From a bacterium (lineage in GTDB: Bacteria; Desulfobacterota; DSWW01): a stretch of DNA of 64,000 nt. Below are positions 54,011 through 63,546 of this stretch, in pieces. A program made the position numbers and the translations under genes. Position 1 is the stretch's first letter. Each line of letters begins with the position of its first letter. Under the pieces are notes generated by a model, which saw only the letters and a list, made by a program, of their open reading frames with translations, did not search any database and was not told where the DNA came from. Where the stretch lies: contig JANQFG010000103.1 of NCBI GenBank assembly GCA_028277985.1, positions 1-64,000 of the forward strand, given 5' to 3'.

Positions 54011-56011
54011 TCAGGCAACCCCCGCCTCCAGCTGCCTTCGAGCCTCCATATCGAACAACACACGCTCGCGGGCTTTGTCGATGCCCAATGCCTGCCTCTT
54101 TGCATCGATGTGTTCGATCATCTTCCGGGCGATTTCATACGGATCCTCGGATACATCCCATTTTCCGCCCAATTCCTGCCCGAGTCCGTTGAAGAGATGA
54201 TCCTGAAACACCGGCGCCCCCGTTACGGGAAGGCCGACGCCGAATACCGTATAGACTCCGGAAGCCACGAAGTACTGGCCGATGCTGATCGCTTTCTCGC
54301 TCATCCACTCCGGGGCGGCGCCTGCCACCGGCAGATCGCTGATGTCGTTGCCGAGGCCCCCTGCCTTCACCACTCCGGTAGCTGCCATCAAGATACGGCT
54401 GTTGTCCACACAGGACCCCATGTGAAGGACCGGCGGGATACCGACAGTCTCACAAATCTCCGTCAGCCCGGGCCCGCAGAACTCCTTGGCCGCCTCCGGG
54501 GTAAGAAGCCCCGCCTTCCCGCAAGCCATGGCGTTGCAGCCCGTGGTCAGCACGATCACGTCGTTCTTCAGAAGTTCCTTCACGACAATGAGATGGTCAC
54601 TGTCGTGGGCGGTCCGGGCATTGTTGCACCCCACCACGCCGCCGATTCCCCGGATCCGACCATTGATGATATTGTCGTTCAGGGTGAAATAGGTACCTCG
54701 GAACGAGCCTCCCAGGTGGTATTCGATCGACTCATAGGTGAACCCGGCCACCATGGGCGCCTTGATATCCGGGACAAGGGCATCGGCCCTTCGGTTCGGA
54801 AAGTTCTCCACACCCGCCTTCACGATCTCCTTCGCGATCTCAAGTGCTTTGTGCTCCTCGAATTCGATGTGTACGGTGTTCGCCTCTTCCATTCTGGCTC
54901 GCGGGTTCGTGGTGATCACCTTGGTGTGGAAGCACTTGGCCACGTTGGCCACGTTCTCCATGATGCACTGCACATCCACGACCATTGCATCCACCGCACC
55001 GGTGATGATGGCCAGCTCCTGCTGAAGGTAGTTGCCGGCAATGGGCATACCGTGCCGCATCAGGATCTCGTTGGCGGTACAGCACATCCCGGCGAGGTTG
55101 ATGCCCTTGGCTCCCTTGCTCTCGGCCAGCTCGAGCATTTCCGGGGTTCGGGCGGCCACGACGATCATCTCTGAAAGGAGCGGTTCGTGTCCGTGGATGA
55201 TGATATTGACCTGGTCTTCCTCGAGCACCCCGAGGTTGATCGTCCCGTGGATCGGGACCGGAGAGCCGAACATGATGTCCTGAAGCTCTGTGGCGATCAT
55301 CGATCCTCCCCAACCATCAGCCAGGGCGGACCGGGAGCACTGCTTGATGATGTTCCTGTAGTCCTGATCCACACCCATGTGTGTGCGGTGCATGATCTCC
55401 ACGATCTCTCGGTCGATCCCGCGGGGCACGACACCCATCTTCTTCCAGAGCTCGTGGCGTTGTTTTGGAGCCCTCTTCGCGAAGAGAAGCTCGCCCTCCT
55501 GTTTGCCCCACTCGGCGAGCGCTTTCTCCCCCAGCTCTATGGCGACCTCTTTGGGATCTCGAGGCTTCTCTTCCTCGCCTTCGGTCACCGTTACCGGGAT
55601 GTCGAAATCCTCGGCCACTTCCATGAGCTTCTTGGTGTCCTTGATTCCATAGTCCTTTGTTTCACCTCGGGCAGCGGCCAGAAAGACTTCCGCTACCGCA
55701 CGGCCGTGATCCGAGTGGGCGGCAGCTCCGGCTGCAACCATGCGAGCGAAGTTTCGGGCCGCAATCGTATTGGGCGTGGCCCCGCATAGACCCATGCGAG
55801 TATCCTCTCCCTGGACGCCGCCTTTCGGCAAAGGAAGTCGACAAGGGCCCTGCGAACAGACCTTGCAGCAGGTCCCCTGCAGCCCGATGTTGCATGCCTT
55901 CATCTTGTCTGCCCGATCGAAGATGGTGGAGATTTCCTGCTCCTTTGCCTTTTCGATCATCTGCAGGGAAGCGGGGTCTACACTTTTCACTTTCTCTTCT
56001 GCGTCTGCCAT
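54011..56011 (-). CDS. cooS: Anaerobic carbon-monoxide dehydrogenase catalytic subunit
   Basis: A 666-residue Ni-Fe CO dehydrogenase. All cluster ligands are visible. The N-terminal D/B-cluster cysteines are in KACNIGLQGTCCKVCSQGPCR and MGLCGATPNT. The C-cluster region has HGHEPLLS, GMCCTANE, VDVQCIMEN, VVGCNNART, TTGCNAMACG and MGSCVDNSR. The helix FARMVAAGAAAHSDHGRAV is typical of CooS. The enzyme interconverts CO and CO2 with electrons to a ferredoxin; no CooF, CooC or acetyl-CoA synthase gene is adjacent in the window, so it is a solitary copy. ATG at 56011 is preferred to the open upstream frame because AAGGAG lies eight bases upstream. It is cytoplasmic and oxygen-sensitive, supporting an anaerobic host. 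Confidence 0.93.
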   Translation of the reverse strand: MADAEEKVKSVDPASLQMIEKAKEQEISTIFDRADKMKACNIGLQGTCCKVCSQGPCRLPLPKGGVQGEDTRMGLCGATPNTIAARNFARMVAAGAAAHSDHGRAVAEVFLAAARGETKDYGIKDTKKLMEVAEDFDIPVTVTEGEEEKPRDPKEVAIELGEKALAEWGKQEGELLFAKRAPKQRHELWKKMGVVPRGIDREIVEIMHRTHMGVDQDYRNIIKQCSRSALADGWGGSMIATELQDIMFGSPVPIHGTINLGVLEEDQVNIIIHGHEPLLSEMIVVAARTPEMLELAESKGAKGINLAGMCCTANEILMRHGMPIAGNYLQQELAIITGAVDAMVVDVQCIMENVANVAKCFHTKVITTNPRARMEEANTVHIEFEEHKALEIAKEIVKAGVENFPNRRADALVPDIKAPMVAGFTYESIEYHLGGSFRGTYFTLNDNIINGRIRGIGGVVGCNNARTAHDSDHLIVVKELLKNDVIVLTTGCNAMACGKAGLLTPEAAKEFCGPGLTEICETVGIPPVLHMGSCVDNSRILMAATGVVKAGGLGNDISDLPVAGAAPEWMSEKAISIGQYFVASGVYTVFGVGLPVTGAPVFQDHLFNGLGQELGGKWDVSEDPYEIARKMIEHIDAKRQALGIDKARERVLFDMEARRQLEAGVA

Positions 56012-56564
56012 TTCAAGTCTCCTTCCTGGTAGAGTTCCGATATACACATCACTCCTGTTGAGCGGCCTGTGTCTCACATCCTTTGGTTCATGAACGCGTC
56101 TTTCGTTGATGAACGCACAGACCGGGGCTCATGCATCTCGAAACTTCAAGACCCCGGATTCCCCCTCAACAGAACAAGAACCGTGCCAAAACGGGAGCAA
56201 TGAGGAATCGGCAATGTGGGCAGGGCATTACGAGCTTTCCGAGGAAGGAGAGGCGGTCAGAGAGGTTGCAAAATGAAAGCTCAAGGCGGCACCAACGTTG
56301 CAAAACAGGATGCTTGCCTGCTCCGACGGACTAGCCGGCCTGTCGTTGAACTCGCCCGCTCGATAGCAGTGCAGTTTGCAGCATCGGCTTCGCGTATTGA
56401 ATGCAATATGCACGAAGAGGGGAGCAACCCTACGGACCGGATCTACTCAACTGATTGAAATCAGATACTGTTTTCGCGAGCCATGCCCTTGGCATGCACA
56501 TTGATGTATGAGGATGGTGTGGAGCGGTCGGCAGATACCATCGAATTGAAGGGAGGGAAGCGAT
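56012..56564. other. Non-coding interval upstream of cooS and of the HEAT-repeat gene
   Basis: Divergent promoter region of about 550 bases. On the cooS side, ATGAACGC occurs twice as a direct repeat at 56090-56097 and 56109-56116 (19 bases apart), and GTTCATGAAC at 56086-56095 is a perfect 10-base palindrome; these may bind a regulator. The rest shows no gene I can support. Confidence 0.4.
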
Positions 56565-57476
56565 ATGAAACGATTCACACTCCTCTTTCTCCTGGTATGG
56601 GCATTCTCATGGGGATGCAGCATGGAGGACCGAGACGGAAAGGCGCCCTTCTCTACAGAAAAACCTGCAGACGAGTGGATCAGGATACTGGTCGACGAGA
56701 ACGAATGGAACCGGGCGGCCGCCACGCTCGCCCTGAACCATATGGGGTCCGACGCCGTCCCGGAACTCCTCAAAGCCTTGCGTCGCAAGAACACACCTTG
56801 CCGACACGAGATCCTGCTCATCCTCTACGAGTTGGGGCCGGAAGCGAAGGAAGCGGTGTCGACCCTGAATGCAGTGATAAAGGATGGGAACGGATTGCAG
56901 TGCGACCGGATCCTGGCCATCAGGGCGCTGCAGCGGATCGGCGCAGAGGCGAGAGAATCCGTACCGATTCTCGTGGGACTGATCGGAGACGGGAACGAAA
57001 CGGAATGCATCCGGGTCCAGGCAGCGAAAGCGCTGCGCCGGATCGGCACGGAATCCCACGAGGTGGCTACTTCACTGGCCGGGGTCCTGCACAACCAGGA
57101 CAACTGCGACTGTGTTCGTATTCTCTGTGCAAGGATGCTCAGAGAGATGGGCCAGGAATGCAAGGAGGCTTTGCCGGCGCTCGTAGCGATCCTCGAGAAC
57201 AAGGAAGAGTGCTTTGGTCTGAGGATTTCGGCTGCCAAAGCAGTCGGCCAGATCGGTCCTGACGCGTGTGAGACGGTTCCCACCCTGATCGAACTCGCCG
57301 GAGATGAAACGGAGCGCCGCGGCATTCGGATCTTGGCGGTCAAGGCCCTTGGACGCATCGGTGCTCAGGCAAAGACTGCACTCCCCACACTGAGGACGCT
57401 GTCCATCGAGGCGGACAGGCCCTTCAATCATGCGGTCCAAGAGGCCCTCAGGGACATCCAGGAAGCGCAATCATAG
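56565..57476 (+). CDS. Lipoprotein with HEAT-like repeats
   Basis: A 303-residue exported lipoprotein. The signal peptide MKRFTLLFLLVWAFSWGC ends in a lipobox with Cys18. The rest is a solenoid of HEAT/PBS-lyase-type repeats of about 38 residues, with repeated phrases such as CDRILAIRALQRIGAEARESVPILV, CIRVQAAKALRRIGTE, CVRILCARMLREMGQECKEALPALVAIL and GIRILAVKALGRIGAQAKTALPTL. Most repeats carry a cysteine at the same helical position just before a basic (often Arg) residue. Such proteins mediate binding to partner proteins. There is no catalytic motif. AAGGGAGGGAAGCGAT precedes the ATG. It is probably transcribed alone; the DUF748 gene follows 170 bases later. Confidence 0.83.
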   Translation: MKRFTLLFLLVWAFSWGCSMEDRDGKAPFSTEKPADEWIRILVDENEWNRAAATLALNHMGSDAVPELLKALRRKNTPCRHEILLILYELGPEAKEAVSTLNAVIKDGNGLQCDRILAIRALQRIGAEARESVPILVGLIGDGNETECIRVQAAKALRRIGTESHEVATSLAGVLHNQDNCDCVRILCARMLREMGQECKEALPALVAILENKEECFGLRISAAKAVGQIGPDACETVPTLIELAGDETERRGIRILAVKALGRIGAQAKTALPTLRTLSIEADRPFNHAVQEALRDIQEAQS

Positions 57477-57648
57477 AGAAGGATGCCTGTTCGCCCGACA
57501 CCCCGAACTCGCCGCCCCTCGGATGGGACCTGATCAGGCGCGGTGCGGTGTTCCTTTCTTGACAGGAGACCTTGATACTGCAAGGATTCTGTTCTGCGCA
57601 GGGTCCTGAAGGATTGGAGTGCCGTCCTCACCGAGGGAGTTGCCGCAC

Positions 57649-60600
57649 ATGCCTGACCTGTCTTCAGAAACCAATGTTGATAACGAGACCTCCGGACGTT
57701 GGCGGCGGATACTTCTCAGCCGGTGGCTGTTGAGTGGGGTCGCGGCAGTGGTTCTCTACGCCCTGTGTGGCTTCTTGCTGACCCCCTGGCTATTGAAACG
57801 CTACGTAGGCACCTACGCCACAGAAAAGCTCAATCGCCAGGCATCCGTGACCGAGGTTCGCCTCAACCCGTTCTTGTTCACACTTACAGCCAGGGAGTTT
57901 TCATTTCAGGAAGCGGACGGGCGTCCCATTGTCGGCTTCGAGAGCCTGTTCGTGGACTTCGAGCTATCCAGTCTCTTCCGCTGGGCGTGGACATTCGCCG
58001 CTATTCGAATCGAACAACCCTCTCTTCACGTGGAGATTCAGCGAGACGGCCGTCTGAATTTCGCTGCCCTTTCTGACGAGTTCCCCAAGTCGGAGGAGCC
58101 TCCACCTGCCGACAGCCTTCCGCCGCGGCTCCTCGTGAAGCACGCCGAGGTCATCGGCGGCAGCCTCACATTCAGCGATCTTTCCGACTCTACCCCTGCC
58201 AGCGAGACCTTCTCGCCCCTTAACCTCGAATTCAGGGAGATATCCACCCTGCCGGAACGCAAAGGGCCGTATACGGTCAGGGCCGAGCTTCCCGGGGGCG
58301 GCACGGTGGGCTGGCGAGGCGAAATATCGGTGCATCCCATCTTTTCCGAAGGCGAGTTGAGCATGACCGGCTTCAAGCTCGCCACGGCCTGGAAATTCGC
58401 TCAGGACGAGCTGCGTCTTTCCGAGCCGTCGGGAGAGATGGATATTAGCACCCGCTATCGCTTCGATTACCGAGACAGCACTTTGCTCCTGCTGATTGAG
58501 GACGCGAACGTTTCACTGAAGGACCTTTCGCTCTCGGAGAAGGAAAACAGCACCCCTTTACTTGCTCTCGAGGCCATCGAAGCCAAGCGTATGAGATTCG
58601 ATCTTCAAGCCCGGGAATTCGTGGTTCCCAGCATCCTGATTCGCGACGGCATGATCGTGGCAACGGTGGACGAGGATGGGCTGTCCAACTGGCAGAAGCT
58701 CGTCAGGCCAGGAGAATCCGCAGACGCTGCCCGGCAGGATCCTGATCCTTCTGAGCCTGAAAGCCAGCCGTTGATCGTCAAGGCGGAAGCCGTGAAAGTG
58801 GAAAACGTAGCGGTACGTCTCACCGACCGCAGCCGTGCAAACCCCTTGGAGCTTTCCATCGGCGGGCTCAACGTTGCGCTGATTGCTTCGGCCAAGGTGG
58901 GAACCGAACCCCCAGAGGCGATTGTGGATGATCTGGAGGTGGTGCTGAATCGCGTCTCTCTTTCGGAGCCAGGGGACGATGCTCCCTTGTTGTCTCTGGA
59001 CGCAATTGCCCTGAACGACGGCCGCATCGACATCGGCGATCGTTCCATCACGACCGCTCTGGTAGAGTTCTCCGGTGGCGGAACCAGCCTGGTACGCGGA
59101 ACAGACGGGCGGATCCGGCTGATGGATCTGCTGGATCCGGGGGACAAAGGCAGGATGAAGCGCGACCTCTCAGAGGCCGCCGATCAGGCTCTAGCCGAGG
59201 GCAAACCCTGGTCGTTCAGCCTGGATCACCTCCGGCTGAAAGCTTTTCAGATTGCACTGCAGGACCATACCTTTGATCCGGCGATCGTTTACGATCTGGA
59301 GGGTATCCACGCGTCGCTCGAGAACCTGACCAACGACGGACAAACACCCATCGATTTCGAAACAAAGCTCAACATAGCACAGGGAGGGAGTGCAACCGTC
59401 AGTGGTCAGATGGCCCAGAGCGGCGACCGTGTCGATGTGAGTGCGACCGTGAGCAGAATCAACCTCAAGCCGCTGCACCCGGCCCTCACGAAGTATACGG
59501 TACTGGCACTCGAGTCGGGTGACTTCTCCGCGACGGCCAACCTGAAGTATGGTGCAGAGAAATCAGGCGAATCGGATCCCCAGTTGCGCGCCAACGGCTC
59601 CCTGAGCGTGAACGATTTCCTGCTCAGCGAAGAAGGCACGGGCGAACGATTTCTTGAATGGAGGGCTCTTTCCGCCAAGGGGATCGAGTTCGGACTGTCA
59701 CCTCGTCGCCTGCATATCGAAGACGTGCGGCTGCAGGAACCCGGCGCCAAGGTCGTGATCTTCGAAGACCGCAGCATAAACCTTGCCAAGGTGCTGAAGC
59801 ACCCGGAGGGGGCGAAGGAGAGAGCGGAACCGCAGCCGGAAGGGGCTTCGGCCGCCGCGCCAGGGAAGGATCAAGGGCCCTTACCTCTGAGTATCGAGCG
59901 AGTTCGCGTGAAGGCCGGCGTTGTCGATTTCGCCGACTTCGGTCTCGTGCTTCCCTTCGCCACTCAAGTGACGGACTTCCACGGGGGTGTTACGGGCATA
60001 GCCTCGGATTCTGAGAGCCGCACATCCGTCGCTTTCGAAGGCATCGTCGGTGAATACGGGCACACCACGGTGGAGGGCGGGATGAGTCCGTTTGCGCCCA
60101 AAGAGTTCACGGACATCACCGTATTGTTCCGCAACATCGAGCTGAAACCCTTGAGTCCGTACAGCGCTACGTTCGCCAGCCGCAAGATTGCGTCCGGATC
60201 ACTCAACCTCAAACTGGAATACAAGATTCAGAGCAGCGAGCTTCTTGGAGATCATGAAGTCGTGCTGGAGCAGTTCACTCTCGGCGAGCGGGTCGAGGCG
60301 CCGGATGCCATGCGTCTGCCACTGGATCTGGCCGTCGCCATTCTCACCGACACGGAAGGAAAAATCGATTTGGCCGTACCGGTGCGCGGCAATGTGGACG
60401 ATCCGGAGTTCAAGTACGGCCATGTGATCCGACAGGCGGTCGTCAACCTGATCACCAAGCTCGTGACCGCACCTTTCAGAGCCCTCGGTGGCCTCGTGGG
60501 CGACAAGGGCGAACCGATCGATGCGATTGCCTTCTATCCCGGCAGCGACCGCCTGCCTCCGCCTGAGCGAAAGAAGTTTGAAAAGGTGGTCGAAGCCCTG

Positions 60601-61149
60601 AAGAACCGACCCCAGTTGAGACTCGTGGTACAGGGCCGTTTCGATCCCGAAGTCGACGGAGAGGCGCTGCGAACACGCGGTGTACGTCTTGCCCTTGCCG
60701 CCCAGATGGGGATGAAGCTCGGCCCGGACGAGGACCCGGGCCCCCTTGCGTTCGACAATGCAAAGACGCAGAAAGCCCTGGAGGCGCTTCTCAAGGAACG
60801 TGACGGGGAGGAAGCGATTGCCGATTTCGAAGAACAGTACGAGAAGAACACCGGCCGGGAAGCGAAACGGGTGAAGCCGTACCTGGCGGCTTTCGGCCGG
60901 GGAAGCTCGGATACCGGCTTCTACCAGGCGATGTTCGAGGAGCTGGTAAAGCTGGAGCCGATGCCTGAGAACGATCTGGAGGATCTTGCCCGGCGGCGCG
61001 CCCAGGCAATCGTGGAGGAAACGGGGAAGATCGGTGGATTCGATGCCACACGGGTAGCCGCCGGAACGGCCGGCCCCGTGGAAGAGGTTTCAACGGAGAC
61101 CGTCAAGACCAAACTCGCCCTGGACGTGGTCCAGCCGGCCTCTTTGTGA
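57649..61149 (+). CDS. DUF748 (AsmA-like) envelope protein
   Basis: A 1166-residue protein with one N-terminal membrane helix (about 20-45, LLSGVAAVVLYALCGFLLTPWLL) followed by a very long beta-rich periplasmic part. The start LKRYVGTYATEKLNRQASVTEVRLNPFLFTLTAREFSFQEADG is the DUF748/AsmA signature, as is the later repeat of amphipathic strands (LKAFQIALQDHTF, VKAGVVDFADFGLVLPFATQVTDFHGGVTGIAS). Near the end, IAFYPGSDRLPPPERKKFEKVVEALKNRPQLRLVVQGRFD looks like an OmpA-type peptidoglycan-facing segment. AsmA-like proteins are thought to bridge inner and outer membranes and move lipids. GTG at 57619 is possible, but ATG at 57649 with GAGGGAG nine bases upstream is preferred. Confidence 0.82.
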   Translation: MPDLSSETNVDNETSGRWRRILLSRWLLSGVAAVVLYALCGFLLTPWLLKRYVGTYATEKLNRQASVTEVRLNPFLFTLTAREFSFQEADGRPIVGFESLFVDFELSSLFRWAWTFAAIRIEQPSLHVEIQRDGRLNFAALSDEFPKSEEPPPADSLPPRLLVKHAEVIGGSLTFSDLSDSTPASETFSPLNLEFREISTLPERKGPYTVRAELPGGGTVGWRGEISVHPIFSEGELSMTGFKLATAWKFAQDELRLSEPSGEMDISTRYRFDYRDSTLLLLIEDANVSLKDLSLSEKENSTPLLALEAIEAKRMRFDLQAREFVVPSILIRDGMIVATVDEDGLSNWQKLVRPGESADAARQDPDPSEPESQPLIVKAEAVKVENVAVRLTDRSRANPLELSIGGLNVALIASAKVGTEPPEAIVDDLEVVLNRVSLSEPGDDAPLLSLDAIALNDGRIDIGDRSITTALVEFSGGGTSLVRGTDGRIRLMDLLDPGDKGRMKRDLSEAADQALAEGKPWSFSLDHLRLKAFQIALQDHTFDPAIVYDLEGIHASLENLTNDGQTPIDFETKLNIAQGGSATVSGQMAQSGDRVDVSATVSRINLKPLHPALTKYTVLALESGDFSATANLKYGAEKSGESDPQLRANGSLSVNDFLLSEEGTGERFLEWRALSAKGIEFGLSPRRLHIEDVRLQEPGAKVVIFEDRSINLAKVLKHPEGAKERAEPQPEGASAAAPGKDQGPLPLSIERVRVKAGVVDFADFGLVLPFATQVTDFHGGVTGIASDSESRTSVAFEGIVGEYGHTTVEGGMSPFAPKEFTDITVLFRNIELKPLSPYSATFASRKIASGSLNLKLEYKIQSSELLGDHEVVLEQFTLGERVEAPDAMRLPLDLAVAILTDTEGKIDLAVPVRGNVDDPEFKYGHVIRQAVVNLITKLVTAPFRALGGLVGDKGEPIDAIAFYPGSDRLPPPERKKFEKVVEALKNRPQLRLVVQGRFDPEVDGEALRTRGVRLALAAQMGMKLGPDEDPGPLAFDNAKTQKALEALLKERDGEEAIADFEEQYEKNTGREAKRVKPYLAAFGRGSSDTGFYQAMFEELVKLEPMPENDLEDLARRRAQAIVEETGKIGGFDATRVAAGTAGPVEEVSTETVKTKLALDVVQPASL

Positions 61150-61188
61150 GGGATTGGGAAGACCCTCGCCTTTCCAAGCTTTCCTGCC

Positions 61189-62313
61189 CTATTGCCATCG
61201 GAAGATCTTCAGGGCAAGTGCGAAACTCAGGACCCCCCAGGCGAAGAGCACCCCAACCTCCGTCAGGGAATCCAGAAGAGGAGCTCCCTCGTTCATCACG
61301 GACCGGAGCGCATCGTTCAATGCAGTGAGGGGGAGGGCCCGGATGAAGGGATGAAAGATGTCCGGAAACCGCGAGTAAGAGAAGAAAGAACCGGACAAGA
61401 GCCACATCGGGAGCATCACGAAGTTCATCCATCCCGAGACCGCCTCGATACTCCTGGGCCGTGCCGCAACCAGGAGCCCCAGCCCGGCAAAGGTCATAGC
61501 CCCGACGAGCAGGATCAGGGCGAGCGAGACCAGGGACCCGTGCACGACCACGCCGAAAACGATCCATCCGAAACCGACCAGCGCGGCCACCTCCAGCACG
61601 AGGAACAGCAGCCTTGACAACATGAACCCGAGCAGAAAGTGGGAGCGGCGCATCGGGGTGGCCGTCAGCAGCTTGAGCAGTTTCTTCGTCCTCGAGTCCA
61701 CCACATTGAAGCCCACCCCCCACATCCCGCTCGCCATCAGGTTCAACCCGATGAGCCCGGGAATGAGAAAATCGATGTAGCGAGCACCCGTTTCGGCCAC
61801 CTTTCGGTCCCGGGTCCGGATGACATCTTTTCGGCCCATGGCCTTCTGGAGGGTGTTGTCCACGACGAGCCTGGCCATCCTGCCTCCGGGCCGGTCCGAG
61901 TCGTAGGTGTAGCAGAAAGGAACTCCCCCCGTCCCTTCAGGGCCCGAGCCTTCTCGAACGGGTTTGTCAGAGGGTTGAAGGCAGGGCCCAACGACAAGGT
62001 CGATTTTGCCGGTTCGAACCTCTTGGGAGATGAGTTCTCCGGGTAGGAGAACCGGTTCCAGGTCGGCAGAGCCGGCCAGGAACTCCACGATCCTCGCCGC
62101 CTCCGGGAGCCGGGCGTCCACGCCTACGGGGATCTTTTCCGCAGGCCGGTTTCGAAAGGCGATCCCCAGAGCCAGGGCGAGAAGAACCGGAAAGACGAAG
62201 ACCCAGAAGACGGCCTCCGGTTCCCGGATGAATTCCCGGATCCGGGCGAGCGTGAGCTGCAGCAGGGGGTGCTGGCCCGGCCCTCTCTTTGTCCTTTCCC
62301 TGAAGTCAGACAT
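61189..62313 (-). CDS. ABC-2 type transporter permease
   Basis: A 374-residue membrane protein with one N-terminal helix (VFWVFVFPVLLALALGIAF), a roughly 130-residue extracytoplasmic domain, and five C-terminal helices including LLFLVLEVAALVGFGWIVFG, GAMTFAGLGLLVAARPRSIEAVSGWMNFVMLPMWLLSG and GVLFAWGVLSFALALKIF. LMASGMWGVGFNVVDSRTKKLLKLL is the typical ABC-2 permease segment before the helices. The ATG at 62313 overlaps the end of the ATPase gene by eight bases, showing translational coupling. Family members export drugs, polysaccharides or lipids. The substrate is unknown. Confidence 0.85.
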   Translation of the reverse strand: MSDFRERTKRGPGQHPLLQLTLARIREFIREPEAVFWVFVFPVLLALALGIAFRNRPAEKIPVGVDARLPEAARIVEFLAGSADLEPVLLPGELISQEVRTGKIDLVVGPCLQPSDKPVREGSGPEGTGGVPFCYTYDSDRPGGRMARLVVDNTLQKAMGRKDVIRTRDRKVAETGARYIDFLIPGLIGLNLMASGMWGVGFNVVDSRTKKLLKLLTATPMRRSHFLLGFMLSRLLFLVLEVAALVGFGWIVFGVVVHGSLVSLALILLVGAMTFAGLGLLVAARPRSIEAVSGWMNFVMLPMWLLSGSFFSYSRFPDIFHPFIRALPLTALNDALRSVMNEGAPLLDSLTEVGVLFAWGVLSFALALKIFRWQ

Positions 62314-63286
62314 CGCGCAGCTTTCTCCCGGTGAGCTGGATGAACACATCTTCGAGTGTTGCCTGATGAGTGGAGAGGTTCACGAGATGCAGCCCCTGTC
62401 TCCGGATCTCGCTCATGAGCAACGGCAGGACCTCGGCCACATGGCTGACGGCGAGCAGGTAATCCCCATTCCGGGCGCTCACGCTGCTCACGCCCGGGAG
62501 ACTCTCGAGGGCCGTCCCGTCGAAGCCCTCGGCTACCCGGAACTCGATCATCTGTCGCCCTCCCAGGGATTCGACAAGGGCGGAGGGTCTGTCGAGCGCG
62601 ATGACCCTGCCCCGGTCCATGATGGCAACCCGGTCGCAGAGACGGGCCGCCTCCTCCATGTAGTGTGTAGTGAGCATTACGGTCACCTCTCTCTTTCGAA
62701 AAGCCTCGATGAGCTCCCAGAACTTGAGGCGTGCCTGAGGGTCCAGCCCCGTGGTGGGTTCGTCCAGGAACAGGATCTCCGGATCCCCTACGATTGCACA
62801 GGCAAGGGCAAGCCTCTGTTTCTGTCCGCCCGAGAGATTGACCACACGGGTGCTTCGCTTTTCCGTGAGCTCCACGGTGCGGATGATCTCCTTCACCTCC
62901 GGACCGAAACGGAAGAAGCTTCGAAACAGGCCCACGGTCTCCTCCACGGTGAGCCTTTCCGCGAAACGCGTTTCCTGCAACTGAACGCCCAGCCGTTCTC
63001 TCAGGCCACGATCGTTCCCCTCTCCCCAGCGGCTCCCGAGAATCTCCACGCTTCCGCTGTCCGGCGTGTTGATCCCCTCCAGGATCTCCACCGTGGTCGT
63101 CTTTCCCGCACCATTGGGCCCCAAGAGGCCGAAACACTCCCCCCTTGGGATCTCGAGGTCGAGACCGTCGACCGCGGTCACGTCCCCGTATCGCCTGATC
63201 AGGGATCGGCAACGGATCGCCGGCAACGGACGACTGTCGCCTTCGTTCACCATTCCCTGATCCGGGCGCTCTTGAGTCACAATCAC
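62306..63286 (-). CDS. ABC transporter ATP-binding protein
   Basis: The nucleotide-binding subunit of the ABC-2 exporter. Walker A is LLGPNGAGKTTTVEILEG, the signature LSGGQKQRLALACA, Walker B ILFLDEPTTGLDPQ and the switch His in VMLTTHYMEEA. The C-terminal 90 residues after LDRPSALVE are a helical tail often present in drug and polysaccharide exporters, ending LEDVFIQLTGRKLRDV. Start: a GTG at 63286 has AAGGG six bases upstream; an ATG at 63358 with GGAGG immediately adjacent and an ATG at 63253 are alternatives, so the first 25 to 35 residues are uncertain. The pair is transcribed away from the lipoprotein gene that starts at 63547. Confidence 0.88.
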   Translation of the reverse strand: MIVTQERPDQGMVNEGDSRPLPAIRCRSLIRRYGDVTAVDGLDLEIPRGECFGLLGPNGAGKTTTVEILEGINTPDSGSVEILGSRWGEGNDRGLRERLGVQLQETRFAERLTVEETVGLFRSFFRFGPEVKEIIRTVELTEKRSTRVVNLSGGQKQRLALACAIVGDPEILFLDEPTTGLDPQARLKFWELIEAFRKREVTVMLTTHYMEEAARLCDRVAIMDRGRVIALDRPSALVESLGGRQMIEFRVAEGFDGTALESLPGVSSVSARNGDYLLAVSHVAEVLPLLMSEIRRQGLHLVNLSTHQATLEDVFIQLTGRKLRDV

Positions 63287-63546
63287 GATCTTCCCTTCGT
63301 TTCGCTGCAATCCTCGGCCTACCTCCCGAATACTACTAGATCTCGGACCTTTACTCATCCTCCTCTACTCTCACCTTTGCCATCGAGATCTACTGGAACA
63401 GACAAGAGACCGACCGCGGAAAGCGGTTGACGAAGCCTCTCTTTTTATTGTATAACACACAATGATCTTTTCCGTCGTCTTCACCCGTCGGGAAGGCCGA
63501 CGGCAGACCGGGTTTGCTGTTCCCGCTTGAAGAGAGGGAGCAACCC

